A DNA stretch of 64,000 nucleotides from Podarcis raffonei (Eukaryota; Chordata; Lepidosauria; Squamata; Lacertidae), in the NCBI RefSeq assembly GCF_027172205.1, contig NC_070615.1, positions 43,446,501 to 43,510,500 of the forward strand, read 5' to 3'. Position numbers and translations under genes: made by a program. The notes under the pieces are model-generated. The model saw nothing but the letters and a program-made list of their open reading frames with translations, did not search any database and had not been told where the DNA came from. This document shows positions 32,361-46,219 of the stretch, piece by piece (positions within the stretch are counted from its first letter, which is position 1; each line of letters begins with the position of its first letter).

Positions 32361-33685
32361 GAAATGGGAAACTTGTAATCTTTCAGGTGTTTTAGCACAA
32401 TTGCTCCCACCCTCCCTGTCCATATTGGCTGGGGCTGATGGGAGATTATTATTTTAATTGTCAGGAGCCAAAGTCAAAGAAAAACATGGTCTCAGTGAAG
32501 TCAACTCTTGATTCAAGAAACCGAAAATAGCGAAGGCCTAGCGAGCTCACCAACTCTTCCCAGTAGGTCTTGCTCCCACATGGCAGTCGAGAGGACCAAA
32601 GACCCCTTGCTTTCTCAGCATCAACTAGGAATCCTCCTCTCCAGGGTCTTTCACACAGAGTCTCAGGCTGCATCTGTGCCTTCTTCATTTCTCTGCAAGT
32701 TCTAGGAGAGGGGTGTGTGTGGAGAGCTGGTTCCAGCCACGGCAAGGAAATTGGTGGATCCCTGCATCACTCTGTCCCAACCCCGCACCCCAGGGAGATT
32801 TAGAATGAACACACAGCTGGAAAGCAAAGGGTTAAATGCTTGCCCCCCCCCCCAATCGATCCAGTCTTCTATAGCTTCCTTTCTTGACTGGGGTAGGAGC
32901 CCCAGCAAACACAAACCCATCCACATATATTGAGACTGAACGTGTCAACACATGTAAATTGCTTCCAATACTTGGAAGTTCATTATAGTAAACAGGAGTG
33001 GTTTTTATGGTCGAAAGCGGGCCACGCCCCAGTCACCACCAGCGCACCACCAGCTACGTATGGTTTCTTTGGACTGAAATGCTCCCCAGCAGAACAAAGA
33101 CAAGTTGATCCATCAGTTGTAAATAAAGCACATTCCCAGCCTGCCCCTGACAGCAAGCAGAAAGTAGCGTTGAGACCGACCGACCCGAGATGCTATTTAA
33201 TTCAGCATCCGCTCGCCCTCGGCCAGGCCTCCCCCTGGTTACCAGGCAACCGGAGCAATAGCACTGCCCATGCATGTGAGCGGATGTTAGGATGGCAACT
33301 CTTTCTTCCAGCGCTCACTGTGCGGCAGGCTGGAAGGAGAAGCCCACGATGCTAAAAGAGACAATGCAGCCTGTATTGTCCGAATTTCAAATGGGCATGG
33401 CTTGTTGTCAAGGAGTGCTTTCAAAATAATGATAAACTGGGGGGGGGGGAGGGAGTTGGAAGAGACTGAGCTAAACCACGTCTCTTCCCCACCACCTGCA
33501 TTTGAAAAGCACAACCGAAACAGAAGAGTTGGAACATAAAAGGCCAAAAGGTAACCTCAAATTAATTAAAACATGCTTATAAAAAAGGGGGATTGCACAA
33601 TATATTTTAAGGGTGTTGTGGTTTTTTTGGGTGATCTCGCTAAAGTGACCCATTGGAAGATGACAAATAGTTCTCCTTCTTCCAT
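32361..33685. other. Unassigned intergenic sequence
   Basis: No exon with splice support is visible. The frame at 32930-33355 (+) has no recognisable homology. Confidence 0.35.
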
Positions 33686-33689
33686 GTTA

Positions 33690-33905
33690 TGTTTGACATT
33701 TGGGTCACACTCGCACCATACATTTAAAGCAGCATCAAACCACTTTAAAGAGCTATGGCTTTTTAAAGGATTCCAGGAGGTAAGACTACAGAGTTGTTAG
33801 GAGAGACCGCTATTCCCCTCCTAGAACTATGGTTTCCAGGGTAGTTTGACAATCAATCCTTCTTTGCAGGGAATTCTAGAACTTGTAGCCCTGGGAAGTG
33901 GAATG
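33690..33905. repeat. Fold-back MITE copy
   Basis: Contains CATTTAAAGCAGCATCAAACC, GAGCTATGGCTTTTTAAAGG and GGGAATTCTAGAACTTGTAG in the same order as the TTTAAA family elements. The right end is lost where the CR1 begins. Confidence 0.5.
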
Positions 33906-33911
33906 TGGCAT

Positions 33912-34735
33912 CCTAGAATCATGGAATTGTTGAGTTGTAAGGGATCCCGAGGGTCATCTAGTCCAACCCCCTGCAATGCAGGAATCTCAGCTGAAGCGTA
34001 CATGACAGGTGGCCACCCAACCTCTGCTTAAAAACCTCCAAGGAAGGAGTCCACAACCTTCAAAGGGAGTTCATTCCACTGTCAAACAGCTCGTACTGTC
34101 AGAAAGTTCTTCCTGATCTTTAGTCAGAATCTCCTTCCTTGCAACTTTTATCCATTGGATCAGGACCTATCCTCCAGAGGAGAAAACAAGCTTGCTCCAT
34201 CTTCCATTTGACAGCCCATTAGTTATTTGAAGATGGCTACCGTATCTCCTCCCTCCAGGCTAAACATATCCAGCTCCCTCAACCATTCCTCATAAAGCTT
34301 GGTTTCCAGACCCTTGATCATCTTGCTTGCCCTCCTCTGCACACATTCCAGCTTGTACATAACCTTAGTAAATTGTGGTGCCCAGAACTGGATTCAGTAC
34401 TTCAGGTGTGGTCTAACCAAGGCAGAATAGAGTGGCATTGTTACTTCCCTTGATCAGGAAACTACCGTATTTACTTGAATAATGTGCACTTTTTTTGGCC
34501 AAACTGCTTCAGGGTGCACATTAGATTTGATGATGCAAGCAAATACTTTTTTGGTTTCAAGGCTTTGAAAATTGAGGTGCACATCAGATTTGCGTAAATA
34601 CTGTATATTCCTGTTGATGCAGTCTAGAATAGCATTCGCTTTCTTTGCTGTTTCATCACACTGTTGACTCAGTTAAGCTTGTGGTCAACTAAGACTCCTA
34701 GATCCTTGTCAAGTGTCCTGCTGGCAAGCCGTCTT
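33912..34735 (-). mobile_element. CR1 LINE fragment with nested MITE
   Basis: The right end on the + strand is the complement of ...[14 protein letters not shown], which matches the ORF2 text of the 18.9-kb CR1. The left end is the complement of the CR1 3' tail (CTAGAATCATGG, TCTAGTCCAACCCCCTGC). It is more diverged than the other CR1 copies, hence older. A 140-bp TIR element sits inside at 34463-34606. Confidence 0.8.
34463..34606. mobile_element. Small TIR element nested in CR1
   Basis: TACCGTATTTACTTGAATAA...GTGCAC at the left is the imperfect complement of GTGCACATCAGATTTGCGTA...AATACTGTA at the right. The CR1 sequence resumes directly after it. It is a MITE of a TA-target type; the family is unknown. 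Confidence 0.6.
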
Positions 34736-34736
34736 A

Positions 34737-34912
34737 TGGGATGTGGGTGGCGCTGTGGTCTAAACCACTGAGCCTCTTGGGCTTGCCGATCAGAAGGTTG
34801 GCGGTTTGAACAGGGTGAGCTCCCATTGCTCTGTCCCAGCTCCTGCCAACCCAGCAGTTCGAAAGCATGCCAGTGCAAGTAGATAAATAGGTACTGCTGC
34901 GGCGGGAAGGTA
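34737..34912 (+). mobile_element. Sauria-type SINE, 3'-truncated
   Basis: It has the A-box region TGGCGCTGTGGTCTAAACC but lacks part of the B-box segment (a deletion after GCGGTTTGAA). It stops within GGCGGGAAGGTA, losing the LINE-derived tail. Confidence 0.85.
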
Positions 34913-34925
34913 TTTGCAGCTGGTT

Positions 34926-35314
34926 ATTCTTGGTTATTAAGGGACGCGGGTGGCGCTGTCGGTTAAACCACAGAGCCTAGGACTTGCCGATCAGAAGGTC
35001 GGCGGTTCGAATCCCCGCGGCGGGGTGAGCTCCCGTTGCTCGGCCCCTGCTCCTGCCAACCTAGCAGTTCAAAAGCACGTCAAAGTGCAAGGAGATAAAT
35101 AGGTACCGCTCCGGCGGGAAGGTAAACGGTGTTTCCGTGTGCTGCTCTGGTTCACCAAAAGCGGCTTAGTCATGCTGGCCACATGACCTGGAAGCTGAGG
35201 GACCTGGAAGCTCCCTCGGCCAGTAAAGCGAGATGAGCGCTGCAACGCCAGAGTCGGCCACGACTGGACCTAATGGTCAGGGGTCCCTTTACCTTTACCT
35301 ATTCCTGGTTATTA
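34926..35314 (+). mobile_element. Sauria-type SINE, full length with TSD
   Basis: The element at 34940-35300 has intact box-like motifs (GTTCGAATCCC at about 35003) and the ACCTTTACCT end. The flanks ATTCTTGGTTATTA (34926-34939) and ATTCCTGGTTATTA (35301-35314) match at 13 of 14 positions. Confidence 0.93.
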
Positions 35315-36190
35315 CACTGCAAGCATTAAGGATGCATGCAGGGGTTAATGATCACATCAATTTCTGCCTAAGCAATGATTTAAAAAATCAATTGTTTTGA
35401 CATCTGACAGTAAATATAGAGAGCTTGGAAGTGGAGAGAGATCCTATGTATCATTCAACCACAAGGGGGTGCCATACCTCTATTTTTTCCTCTCACTTTA
35501 ATGCAGCTTGAGCTCCAGTGTTGGGCAGGAAGCAGTAGGCCAACTCCTCTTCCACTGCAAGCTTGCTGCATTATTGAAAAGGAATGAGGAGGGCAACATT
35601 ACAATAATCAGCCAGCTCTCTATGTCAGGGTATCTTTTGGGATTTCTACGTAATCTGTACATATCAAACGGTGATATGCACTTGAAAATAGCCCCAGAAC
35701 TTCACATGAGGGGCTCCTGGTAATCTTTCATAAGTAGCACAGGGCTCCCCAGAACAGGGCTTTAAAAACTTGGACAAGGACACGATCTAACTTTGAATGG
35801 AAGTACCAATCTTACTTTATCTTCAGAACTGGAAATAGGAAAAGCAGCACAAGAAATCCCCTTGTTCTCTTTTTTAATTCATCTTCCAAGAGCACGTTGA
35901 CATGTAAAAACCCCAAGAGACAAGCACAGGCCAGACACTCATGAGAATGGAAGCAAGTGTCTTGCATTGGTCTGAGACACCCGAGTTGTACTCACCTCTT
36001 CCTAGAGGAATCCTTGTGTACTTCCAGCTCGTGCCAAAGATCTGCTCTCATCGCACAGGACTGCTCTGCTTCTCCGTGTGCCGCAGGATTCCATTTTGGA
36101 GGGAACATGCAAAAGCCCCATCAATGAATTTACTACGCTTTCTATCCCACCAAATGTTATGGGATCCAGGATCCATCTCGTCCAAACTTC
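35315..36190. other. Unassigned intergenic sequence
   Basis: I recognise nothing here: no exon, repeat or promoter. Confidence 0.35.
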
Positions 36191-36199
36191 CACACCCTT

Positions 36200-36297
36200 C
36201 ATCTGGTTTTTGCACTACAACACCCATCAGCTTAAGTCAGCATTTGTGCTGGCAGGAGCTGATGGGAGTTGTAGTCTAAAAACAGCTGGAGGGCACC
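36200..36297. repeat. Palindromic MITE copy
   Basis: TTTTTGCACTACAACACCCATCAGC and GCTGATGGGAGTTGTAGTCTAAAAA are the inverted arms. Confidence 0.6.
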
Positions 36298-37546
36298 AGG
36301 GTGGGGAAGTTGGTCTTAATACACAGAACGCTTGTTCTACATGTGCTAGAAGACTGCTGAATTTGGTGACAATCTCTGAATGCTGAATGGTTCCCCCCCC
36401 CCAAAGGCTTTGTATAAATGATGGGCTTGTTGTTTTAAAAGTAGGAAGCAGCCTTCAAAATAAAAAGTTAGGAGATTTTTATAGAAATTTAGCTGGCACT
36501 ATCAGCGGGCCCTTTAAAAGTGTTTCTTTAATCACAGAAATGCGAAAGTGGTTGTAAACGGAAAAGAGGTTACAAAATCATTCACTCTCGCTATTGTGTA
36601 CAGATCTTTCTTTTTTTAAAAAAACCACACCCACCCACACCAAAAGCAGGGTGTTTTTGTTTTTTTTACTAGGCAAGAAAGCCCCTTTATCCATAAGCAG
36701 CAAATCAAACGCAGCCCCACCTCTGGGTTATAAAATATACAGCCCATGTGGACTCCCAGCCAGTGTCTAGACAGTAAGTAGGGGGGAGAAGGAAGCAGAG
36801 GGTGGGGGGAAGAACATAAACACATTTGTGACAAGGCAGAAGCAAGCAAGCTCCTGGGCTTTTGGGAGGTAATGACAAAGCCAGGAGGCTTTTTATACAG
36901 AATGGGAGTGATGTATGAGAAAATTAATATATCTGAGAGATAAGGGACCAATAAAAGCAGAGCAAGTGGGGAAATCCTTTGTTTACTTAGTGTCTGGTGT
37001 TGAGGCAGAGGTGTCCAATAGTTGAAAATTAATTGCAACAGTGGCACCCAGTTACCAGAGTTAGCAGTTGGCAGGTTTTTCGATTCCAAGTGTCTCCCGA
37101 GTGCAGTATTTCTTTGAGAGGGTGGAAAAACACCCAACAACAACACCGTCCAGAGAATTCCAACTTAATTCGCAGGTTCCCCGCCCCCCACAAAAAAATA
37201 AACAATCAAGACCACTTTTACAGTATAAACACGCCAATTCATTCATTTTACTGATGGTTGCAAATATGAATTTCATTCTCGTGGGGAGGGTGAACAAAAG
37301 GGTGTGGAAATTAAGAAAATAGCTATTTATAGAAAACAAAAAAAGGGGGGGCTCAGACAGAAAAAGAATCAGTGCTGACACTTTTGATGAGCAGTCCCAA
37401 GGTGTCAGAAGGTTACCTGTGCAGTAGCAGCAGCAGGAGGAGGCATGCTGGGAAGCCTCGCTTAGCATCGCGACTTCGGTTCCGCATATCCGGACTTCCT
37501 TTTAATGCTTGCCGAAAAACAAAGAGCCCGGTAATTTCATACTGTA

Positions 37547-37552
37547 TTTATT
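37547..37552 (-). terminator. USP22: Candidate poly(A) signal for USP22
   Basis: TTTATT on the + strand reads AATAAA on the - strand, about 575 bases beyond the USP22 stop codon. Mammalian USP22 has a longer 3' UTR, so a more distal signal is possible. Confidence 0.35.
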
Positions 37553-38124
37553 TAATAACTAAAATTCACAAATAAAAAGGTACTTGCAAAGTCCATATCA
37601 TTGCGTCGTCCCAATTCTCCTCCATTTTACTGCTTTCAGACCCATAGGCATAAAAAAAATGGGCTTGGACTTTTTTTTTTTTAATTATAACTGTTGTATG
37701 ATTGGTCAGTTGGAGCTGAAGCACCAATGGAGAAGATGCTTTATGGAGATGAGAGTACACCCCCCGGCCTTCCCACACACATTTTGGAGGAACGGAGGGA
37801 GATGTGCCAGCGCCTGGATTCCTCTGCTCCTATTTTCCCCACCCAGAGCAATCTTTGCGTTATTATATTTCTTCTTTCAAAGTCACTGACTGTAGCCTCT
37901 TTTACATTCCCCCCCTCTTCTGTCCCTGCAGGACTGCGTACACGATGGACATTGTTCGTTTCTTACTCCTCTAGGCCACGAGCCAGCGGCAAGCAGGTCC
38001 TGTCGCAGCTCAGTGCTAGATGTCGAATGGGTGTCTTTTCATTTCAGGTAGGTTTGTGTGTCTTTTCAGAAGGCTGCCATTCATTTCACTTCCTTTCATT
38101 TCTCTCTTGAGCTGCTGAAGAAGG
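37553..38124 (-). other. USP22: Probable USP22 3' UTR
   Basis: The sequence following the stop codon on the - strand is free of recognisable repeats up to the nearest AATAAA. The UTR may continue further left to about 36.6 kb, where the sequence is also unique-looking. Confidence 0.45.
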
Positions 38125-38167
38125 CTACTCGTACTCCAGGAACTGTTTGTGATAGAACAGCAAATAT
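38125..38167 (-). CDS. USP22: USP22 last coding exon
   Basis: The acceptor TTCCTGCAG is followed by ATATTTGCTGTTCTATCACA, completing GG|A then YLLFYHKQFLEYE and TAG. This is the invariant USP22 C-terminus. Only 43 coding bases are present, too short for any ORF scan. Confidence 0.93.
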
Positions 38168-39544
38168 CTGCAGGAAGATGACAAAAAGAGGAAGGACAAG
38201 GCACCATTTTAATGCTGTCTGCAGCAGCTGACTGACTGACATTCCCATACAGCTCTCTCTCTTTCTCTCTCTCAGCCATGTTAAAAGCAGGACTACTTCT
38301 CACAAGGCAGGAATTATTCCAGGGAGGCAGGACCGCTAGCTCTCTTTCGTGGTCATACTGTGAATCTCTAAATAATTTAAAGCCAATGACTCATCATGGT
38401 ATGTGCCCATTCTAGTCTGGATCTGCACTAGACTGCTTAATGCAGAGACTGGTCTAGTTTGGTACCCAGAAAGGAGGCCTACAGGACGAGGTCAGAGCTA
38501 CACAAATGATGATGCTAAGCCAGTAGGGGGCACCCAGATGGTTAACATTGTGGCCATCAGGCTTCTGGTCTCTACAGTTAAGTTTCACTCTGGATAAATA
38601 ACCAGCATTTCTCAAACCTCTAACATTTCTGAATTAAAAACCAGCTCAAGGATTCACTTTGAGAGCTACCGAGAGAGTAAAAAATGCCTTTCTTCGGAGG
38701 AGACCGTTCCCTTCCCAAGATTTCAAATGAATTCTTTTTTTAAACTTGCAAGCTCACACATCTACCCTTTAAGTAAGCAGTGGGGAGAAAATGTCAGGTG
38801 TAATTAAGAAAACAAGAACAGGATGATGGGATCAATCTTATCATAGCCAAGAGCGTGGAATGCCAGAAGCGGAGGCAACTCCGGATTTCAAACTGTCATG
38901 CTTCTCCACACCCCCAATCCACCCCCCAAAATAGAATGCAGCTCTATAGTGATAAAGAACATCACAATATATTGCAGCCTTAACAACACCTAGCTATGGA
39001 TGGTGGCAAGAATCATATGCCAAACCAGTTATAGGCCCTGGATGTGACATGGAGAGTGGCAACCCCTGGGTGTCTTGTACAGAGGGCTTTGTATGTCACA
39101 GGTCTGCAAAGTGCAGCTTTCAGCTTTAATTTTTTAAAAAGCCAAACACACACAAAAATACAATGTCTATTGACATCAGCTGCAAAGACAAGCTTGCAAA
39201 CATATGTGATCAATGTGCATTAGAATCTTATAAACAAAAGGAGGCGGTGTATGACTTTTGGCAGCTGGGGGCGTGGCTTCTGCATTCTTGACTAATTGCA
39301 GAGTTTATATATAGGGACCTTTATTAGGTTCCCCGAGCACAACCTTTTAAGTTCTGTCAAGTATGCAGTCTGGATTCTGCTGGACAAAACAAGCTCAACC
39401 CAAGACAACATATGTAAGGGAAAGGTGCTAGAATCCCCGCTGCCTGTCCCTTGTGAATGTATCCAAAAGGTCAGTCTGAAATCTGACTTGCACATGTTCC
39501 TCTCCATTTCTCCTCATCTGGAGTCTGCTGCACTTTACACTTCA

Positions 39545-39817
<273 letters not shown>

Positions 39818-41002
39818 TCAAGAGGAAATGCAGCAGCTATTTCAATCAATGTTACTTGAGTCTTTATAAAATACTTGCAAAAGCGGGGCATATCCATAAG
39901 GGTGCTTCCTGTGCTCTGCACCCAGAACTTTGGGAAATGCCAACAGTGTTTAAAACCAAAACTATAAGAACAACTATTAATAAGGGATATGATATGGAAT
40001 GTAACTCTCAAAAGTCTCCTTGTAAGCAATACATATTAGAAGACTTCAGCACTGACTTGTTAATCCATGCAAAATTAGGTCACACAGCACTCACTCTCTA
40101 CAGTGGCCAACTGAATGACTCTGGGAAACGCAGAAAACAGGACATGGAGGCACAAGGTCTCCATTGTGTAAGGGGTCTGGGTCTTCAACTATGGGCTGAA
40201 GTAAATGGACTCAAGCATCTCACCCTCTGCAGTTACCAGAAATGGGAGCTGCTGCAGAGATTCTCTTATGACGCAAGGAGTTTTACTTGGGCCTAGAATT
40301 CCACAATAATATACCAAATCATCTCCAGAGAGAAGGCCAAGCTATTGTCAGACTAAGCTATGTGCTTGTCTGGTTTCACATCCCGGACTGCCTACCTGGC
40401 TGAAAATCAGCATTTTGCTCACCTGGCTGCACTGGACCCACCAACATTGATGCCTGGATTGCTCCCAACATATAGCAATTAAGAGGAATATTGCCCCTAA
40501 AGAATGAGGTGCTATTTCTTGCTATGGCTTCTAACGAACATTAATAAACTGACGCGGCACATATTTTAAGTTAATTATTTTTCACAGCCCCCCCCCCCAC
40601 GCTATGAGAGGCAACCTGTGAGGTGAATTCTAAGCAAGACATATAATGCTTATTTGTAATAAGGTTCTCCAAAGAGCACAACCTCACATCCTGTATCAAA
40701 AGCATTCACCTCTTTGCATTGTTGATAATGGGCTTAAAATGAGTTGGTTCCGAGTGGGATTAACATTGGCTACAATGCACAGCTAGGTAAGCACAGAGGC
40801 CAAGATTCATTTTACACAAAGAAGTATAACGATGCACCCAGCTTAGCCTGTCACTTGCAGATACCAGTCTCTCCTGCTGCTATCTACCCATTTACACTGC
40901 TTTCCTTTCACCTTTTAAATCTGGGAATAGCAGTTGCATTGCTCTGGTGGCTAACAGTGCAAACCCTTGCTTTAAAGGAGTAGGCCAGTCATTGGGCTAG
41001 TG

Positions 41003-41460
41003 CATGGGTAGACAAACTAAGGCCCGAAGGCCAGATCAGGCCCAATTGCCTTCTGGATCCGGCCCGCGGATGATCCGGGAATTGTCGCGTGGATCGCCAG
41101 TGCACGGGTTCTTTCCCTCTTCCTCACACAGCGCCACCGCCGCCTCCTCCCTCCCTCCTCCTGGCTTCTCCCCGCCCTGCCTAGAGGAGGAAGGGGCCTG
41201 GGCTTTGTTGGTGCCAGCAGCAGTAACGCTCAAGGGGCCACTATTTTAAGCAGCCCCTCTCTGGAGCCCTTTTGCGCACTGCTCACCGTCCCTCTGCTGC
41301 CGCCAGCCCCTGCCGCTCGCAAGACACAGGTAAGAAGCCACCGGGGCTCGTGGGGCTCTTACATCATTTTTTATTTTTCCCCCAAAATATAGTCCGCCCC
41401 CCCCACAAGGTCTGAGGGACAGTGGACCAGCCCCCTGCTGAAAAAGTTTGCTGACCCCTG
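41003..41460. mobile_element. hAT element with 8-bp TSD
   Basis: The termini CATGGGTAGACAAAC and GTTTGCTGACCCCTG are imperfect inverted repeats. The flanks GGCTAGTG (40995-41002 and 41461-41468) are identical 8-base duplications. The 458-bp interior contains a GC-rich CCGCCGCCTCCTCCCTCCC stretch and no transposase. The same family occurs at 60824. Confidence 0.85.
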
Positions 41461-41783
41461 GGCTAGTGGGTAGGCAATGGTGGTAGAGGCAGATACAGTA
41501 CAGATGCTAAAATTGGATAGCTGACCGAAGGATTTGGAGCAGACTGTGGGATTTGGTAGCTGGCAATGGCAGAGGAGGCAAACGGAAGAGGAACAGAAGC
41601 AAACTGAAGCATAAGACCTAGCTCTTGGATTTTTATTATCAGGGCTGGTATATAATACTACATGCTCAACAGACCCACGCCTTTCTACACCTCTGCAGGA
41701 CACAGAACAGATTTCTATTCCACTTCAACCAATTTAGTCCATCTCATCCAAGAGGGAGAGCCACAGAATTCAATACTACTTAC

Positions 41784-41846
41784 TTATTATCATTGTTTAG
41801 ACTATCTGCCGGCTGCTGGTACTGCCCATTCATTCTGCTCTCTTTA
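41784..41846 (-). CDS. USP22: USP22 exon: KESRMNGQYQQP segment
   Basis: The acceptor is TTTTGCTGTAG and the donor GTAAGTAG. The 63-base exon completes AG|T (S), then KESRMNGQYQQPADSLNNDN and AA|G. In human the eighth-from-last residue of this block is T rather than A (from memory). The exon encodes a linker between the fingers/palm and the His-box strand. Confidence 0.93.
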
Positions 41847-42187
41847 CTACAGCAAAAAACAAAAACACACACAAATATTCAGAATCATTTAAAAAGACAA
41901 AGGGTTGTAAATAGTTCCTTGGTTTCTCTCAACAGAGTAGATTCCAAACATTGATTTGTATTTATAAGGCGTACATCATATAAGAGGGTTAAAAAAATCT
42001 TTGTTCATACTTATGAAGATGCTTCTCAGAAGGAGGAGGCAGGGGGCTTAATATAAACTGCCATCTGGAACTGGCATCACCTACCCATGTAGCAACAGAA
42101 CTTGGTGTTTGCAGTACTAATAAAAAAACACCTATTGTGACTGGTGGGCTGTGTGGGAGGGTTTGTGTACTGCAGGGACCTGTACAC

Positions 42188-42274
42188 CTCTCTCCACCTC
42201 TCCCTCTCTCCCCTCTCCCTCTCTCCCTCTCTCTGTGTGTGTGTGTGTGTGTGTGTGTTTGTGTGCGTGTGTGT
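42188..42274. repeat. (CT)n(GT)n microsatellite
   Basis: A CTCTCC-rich tract of about 45 bases passes into about 14 GT units with two interruptions. Confidence 0.9.
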
Positions 42275-42393
42275 TACACCTTTCTGTATGATCTCTGCCA
42301 TTGAGGGTTGCACAACTTAGGGTCGAGGGCATTGTGCTACATATGGGCAATACTTTACTCCCACCCCCGGAATGAATGAGAAATCATTTCCCT

Positions 42394-42645
42394 ATACAGG
42401 CAGCCGCCCCCTGTTTATGCGGGGGTTCCGTTCCAAGGTACTGCACACGTTGGTGAAATCACATATAATTGAAACCCATTGAAAAAGCCTGCAAACACTC
42501 AGCTACGCCCCCACCCCGCCCCTGTTCTGCCCTTTTAGTGATGTTTCACAGACATCTTTATGACGTTTCTGGGTCACTTCCAGGTTCACTGCAATGTGCG
42601 TATACTGTGTGTATTGAATGTGCATAAACAGGGGGGCTCCCTATA
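42394..42645. mobile_element. Tigger-like MITE, second family
   Basis: GCCGCCCCCTGTTTATGC at the left and GCATAAACAGGGGGGCTCCC at the right are inverted repeats. CCCTATA lies at both ends, so the TA target is plausible. There is no coding content. Confidence 0.6.
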
Positions 42646-43364
42646 CAGAGGAAACAAAGGAGCACTACCAGGGTGGGAATCAAGTCTACTCCTGGGCCCA
42701 CAGTGATCTCAGCCAATCAGAATAAAGCCGCCTCTTAATCGGCAGGGCAGGGGGAGAAATCATAATGTGCCCATATGCTTCCAACGCTTGCTCTGCTCAC
42801 CAAAGCTTTCGCCTTACAAAACTGAGATGGATAGTGAAGGCTAAGACCCTAGAACAGCCTTTGCCTACCTGGTGACCTCTAGATTATAGTTCCCATCCGC
42901 CCCAGCCAGTATGTTGACTTATAAACCACTTGCTGATGGAGAAGATGGGACACACTAAAAAGGCTAACACTGCTTCAAAAAAGAAAGAAAAAATCAAAAC
43001 TTTTACAGACAGGGGATAGAAATTCATGCCACTGTCCCATGGTAGTTTTCAAAGGGACAATACCAGATTTCAGGCTGCCTATGTAAAAACTAATCAACGT
43101 AATGATTTTATTTTTATTAAAAAAGCAAGCACAGGCAAGTGAAATGCACCTGACATATAACGAACCGTCTGATGAGGATATGTGTGTCTGGAAGCTAAAA
43201 TGCTTGAGGCCAAAGTACAGCCTTTTTTTACAGGTCATGTCCCCTTCTTATCTTTGAGGGAAGGGGAAGGACTGCTCCATATCCAGAATGTGGACTGGAG
43301 TCACATGGAAGCGTCCTGAAGTTAAATTCTAAAAAGCACACAGTGGGTTTCCCCCAGGGCATTT

Positions 43365-43465
43365 GGGAAGATCTGTAGATGTTGGATTACAATTCCCATC
43401 AGGACAAGCCAGCATGGCAAAGGTCATGGATGATGGGAGCTGCATCTGGCGGTCCACACACTAGC
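43365..43465. repeat. Palindromic MITE copy
   Basis: TTGGATTACAATTCCCATCAGG and ATGATGGGAGCTGCATCTGGC are diverged inverted arms of the CCCATCATCC family. Confidence 0.5.
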
Positions 43466-43469
43466 CACC

Positions 43470-44834
<1,365 letters not shown>

Positions 44835-45290
44835 CTAGAATAAAGAAATTAAGCATGACTTATGTAAGCACATCTCACTGGATAGTATCATTTCTTTCTA
44901 CCCAAGTCAATCCAGCGGACAGTAGGAGTAAACTACTGAAAAGGTGAGATCAAATGAGCAAGCTGCATTCTATTAGCATCATGTTTCTGTAGTCTCTTTC
45001 CAGCAGGAATTGTGACGGATGATAACAAAACACAACGGCCTATGTACAATTCAAGGCTGTGCAACAAAGCGTACAGACTTGCAATACACAACCTTTAGCA
45101 TGCAAGGAAAGATGATACATCTTTAAGATCTCAATCATTAGGTCAATAATGACAATAATTTGAATTTATCGTTTATCAAGTGCCAGGGCCAGCAATCCAA
45201 GTTTCACCCATTCAACAAGCTGGTAAGAAGTCTTTCACTGTAATCAAGCATCTGTTTCATCTCAGATACACAGGTCGAGGAGATGAGAGC

Positions 45291-45480
45291 CAGTGGCGAA
45301 GCTGCATGCTCTGGCACCGGGGGCGGAGAGCAGGCGGGGGCATGGCTGGTGTGTGTCCCGGGGGCGTGGTGCCCGGCACGGTGGGGGGTGCACGGCGCGT
45401 GTCCGAGGGGGCGGCCGCAATAGTACCCCCCTCCCCGATAGTGCCGGGGGCGATGCGCTCCCCCTGCCCCTCCGCCAGTG
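45291..45480. mobile_element. GC-rich hAT-like MITE
   Basis: Begins CAGTGGCGAAGC and ends CTCCGCCAGTG, a weak inverted pair. The flanks ATGAGAGC and ACAAGAGC match at 6 of 8. The interior is very GC- and CpG-rich. The open frames inside are composition artefacts. Confidence 0.5.
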
Positions 45481-45639
45481 ACAAGAGCAGCACCGGCTTC
45501 ATAATACGAGTCTTGGGAATAGAACAGACGGTTGGTCTGCCATTCACACGTTTGTGTAGATGCTTTTCCCGTTATGAATATTAATGAGCAGGTGGGATTA
45601 CTGCAATGATCTTTGCTTTTGAAAATTCTACAGAAAGAT

Positions 45640-46210
45640 CAGCTGGTCCAGAGTGAGGCAGCAGGAGTCTTGTTGAGTATCAGCCCTTGGGAACAAGCAA
45701 CACTCAAGTGACCTGCAACTGCTTTGGTTTCCAATTTGTTTCTGGGTACAATTCAAAATCCTAGATTTTAAAGCCTTGAACTGGACAAAGGATACTTAAA
45801 AGGATCAGCTACTCCCTTATGACTCTGCTCACTCTAAGATCTGCAGGGGAAGCCCTTTTCCACACCCCAACAACAGCAAAGGCATGTTTGGCTGGAACAC
45901 ACGGGAGGGTCTTCTGTGTGACTGTGCCCAAATTATGGAATTCTCTTCCCTGAAAAGTTCAGTTGGCTCCTTCTCTCTTGACCTTCTGCTGTCTGCTCAA
46001 GGTTATTTTATTCTGAAAGGCATTCAACCTATTGGGTTGAGTAGTTTTAATAAGCTGATCTGGTTCTTTAGGTTTTCATCAATTGTTCCCATCTCTGATT
46101 TTGAAAGTTTAATTGCTATCGGGAAGTTTTTAATTCTTGATGTTTTACTATGTTTTTACATATGCTGCTCAGAGTGTAGATGGACGGGGTATAATAAATA
46201 AAATAAAATA
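45640..46210 (+). mobile_element. Diverged L2-like LINE 3' segment
   Basis: Contains the degraded order GGCAGCAGGAGTCTTG, TGGAATTCTCTTCCCTGAA (an 'LWNSLP' equivalent), TTTTACTATGTTTTTACATA, and GACGGGGTATAATAAATAAA. It is older than the L2-like tails at 10.6 and 13.5 kb. Confidence 0.5.
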
Positions 46211-46219
46211 ATAGTGTTC

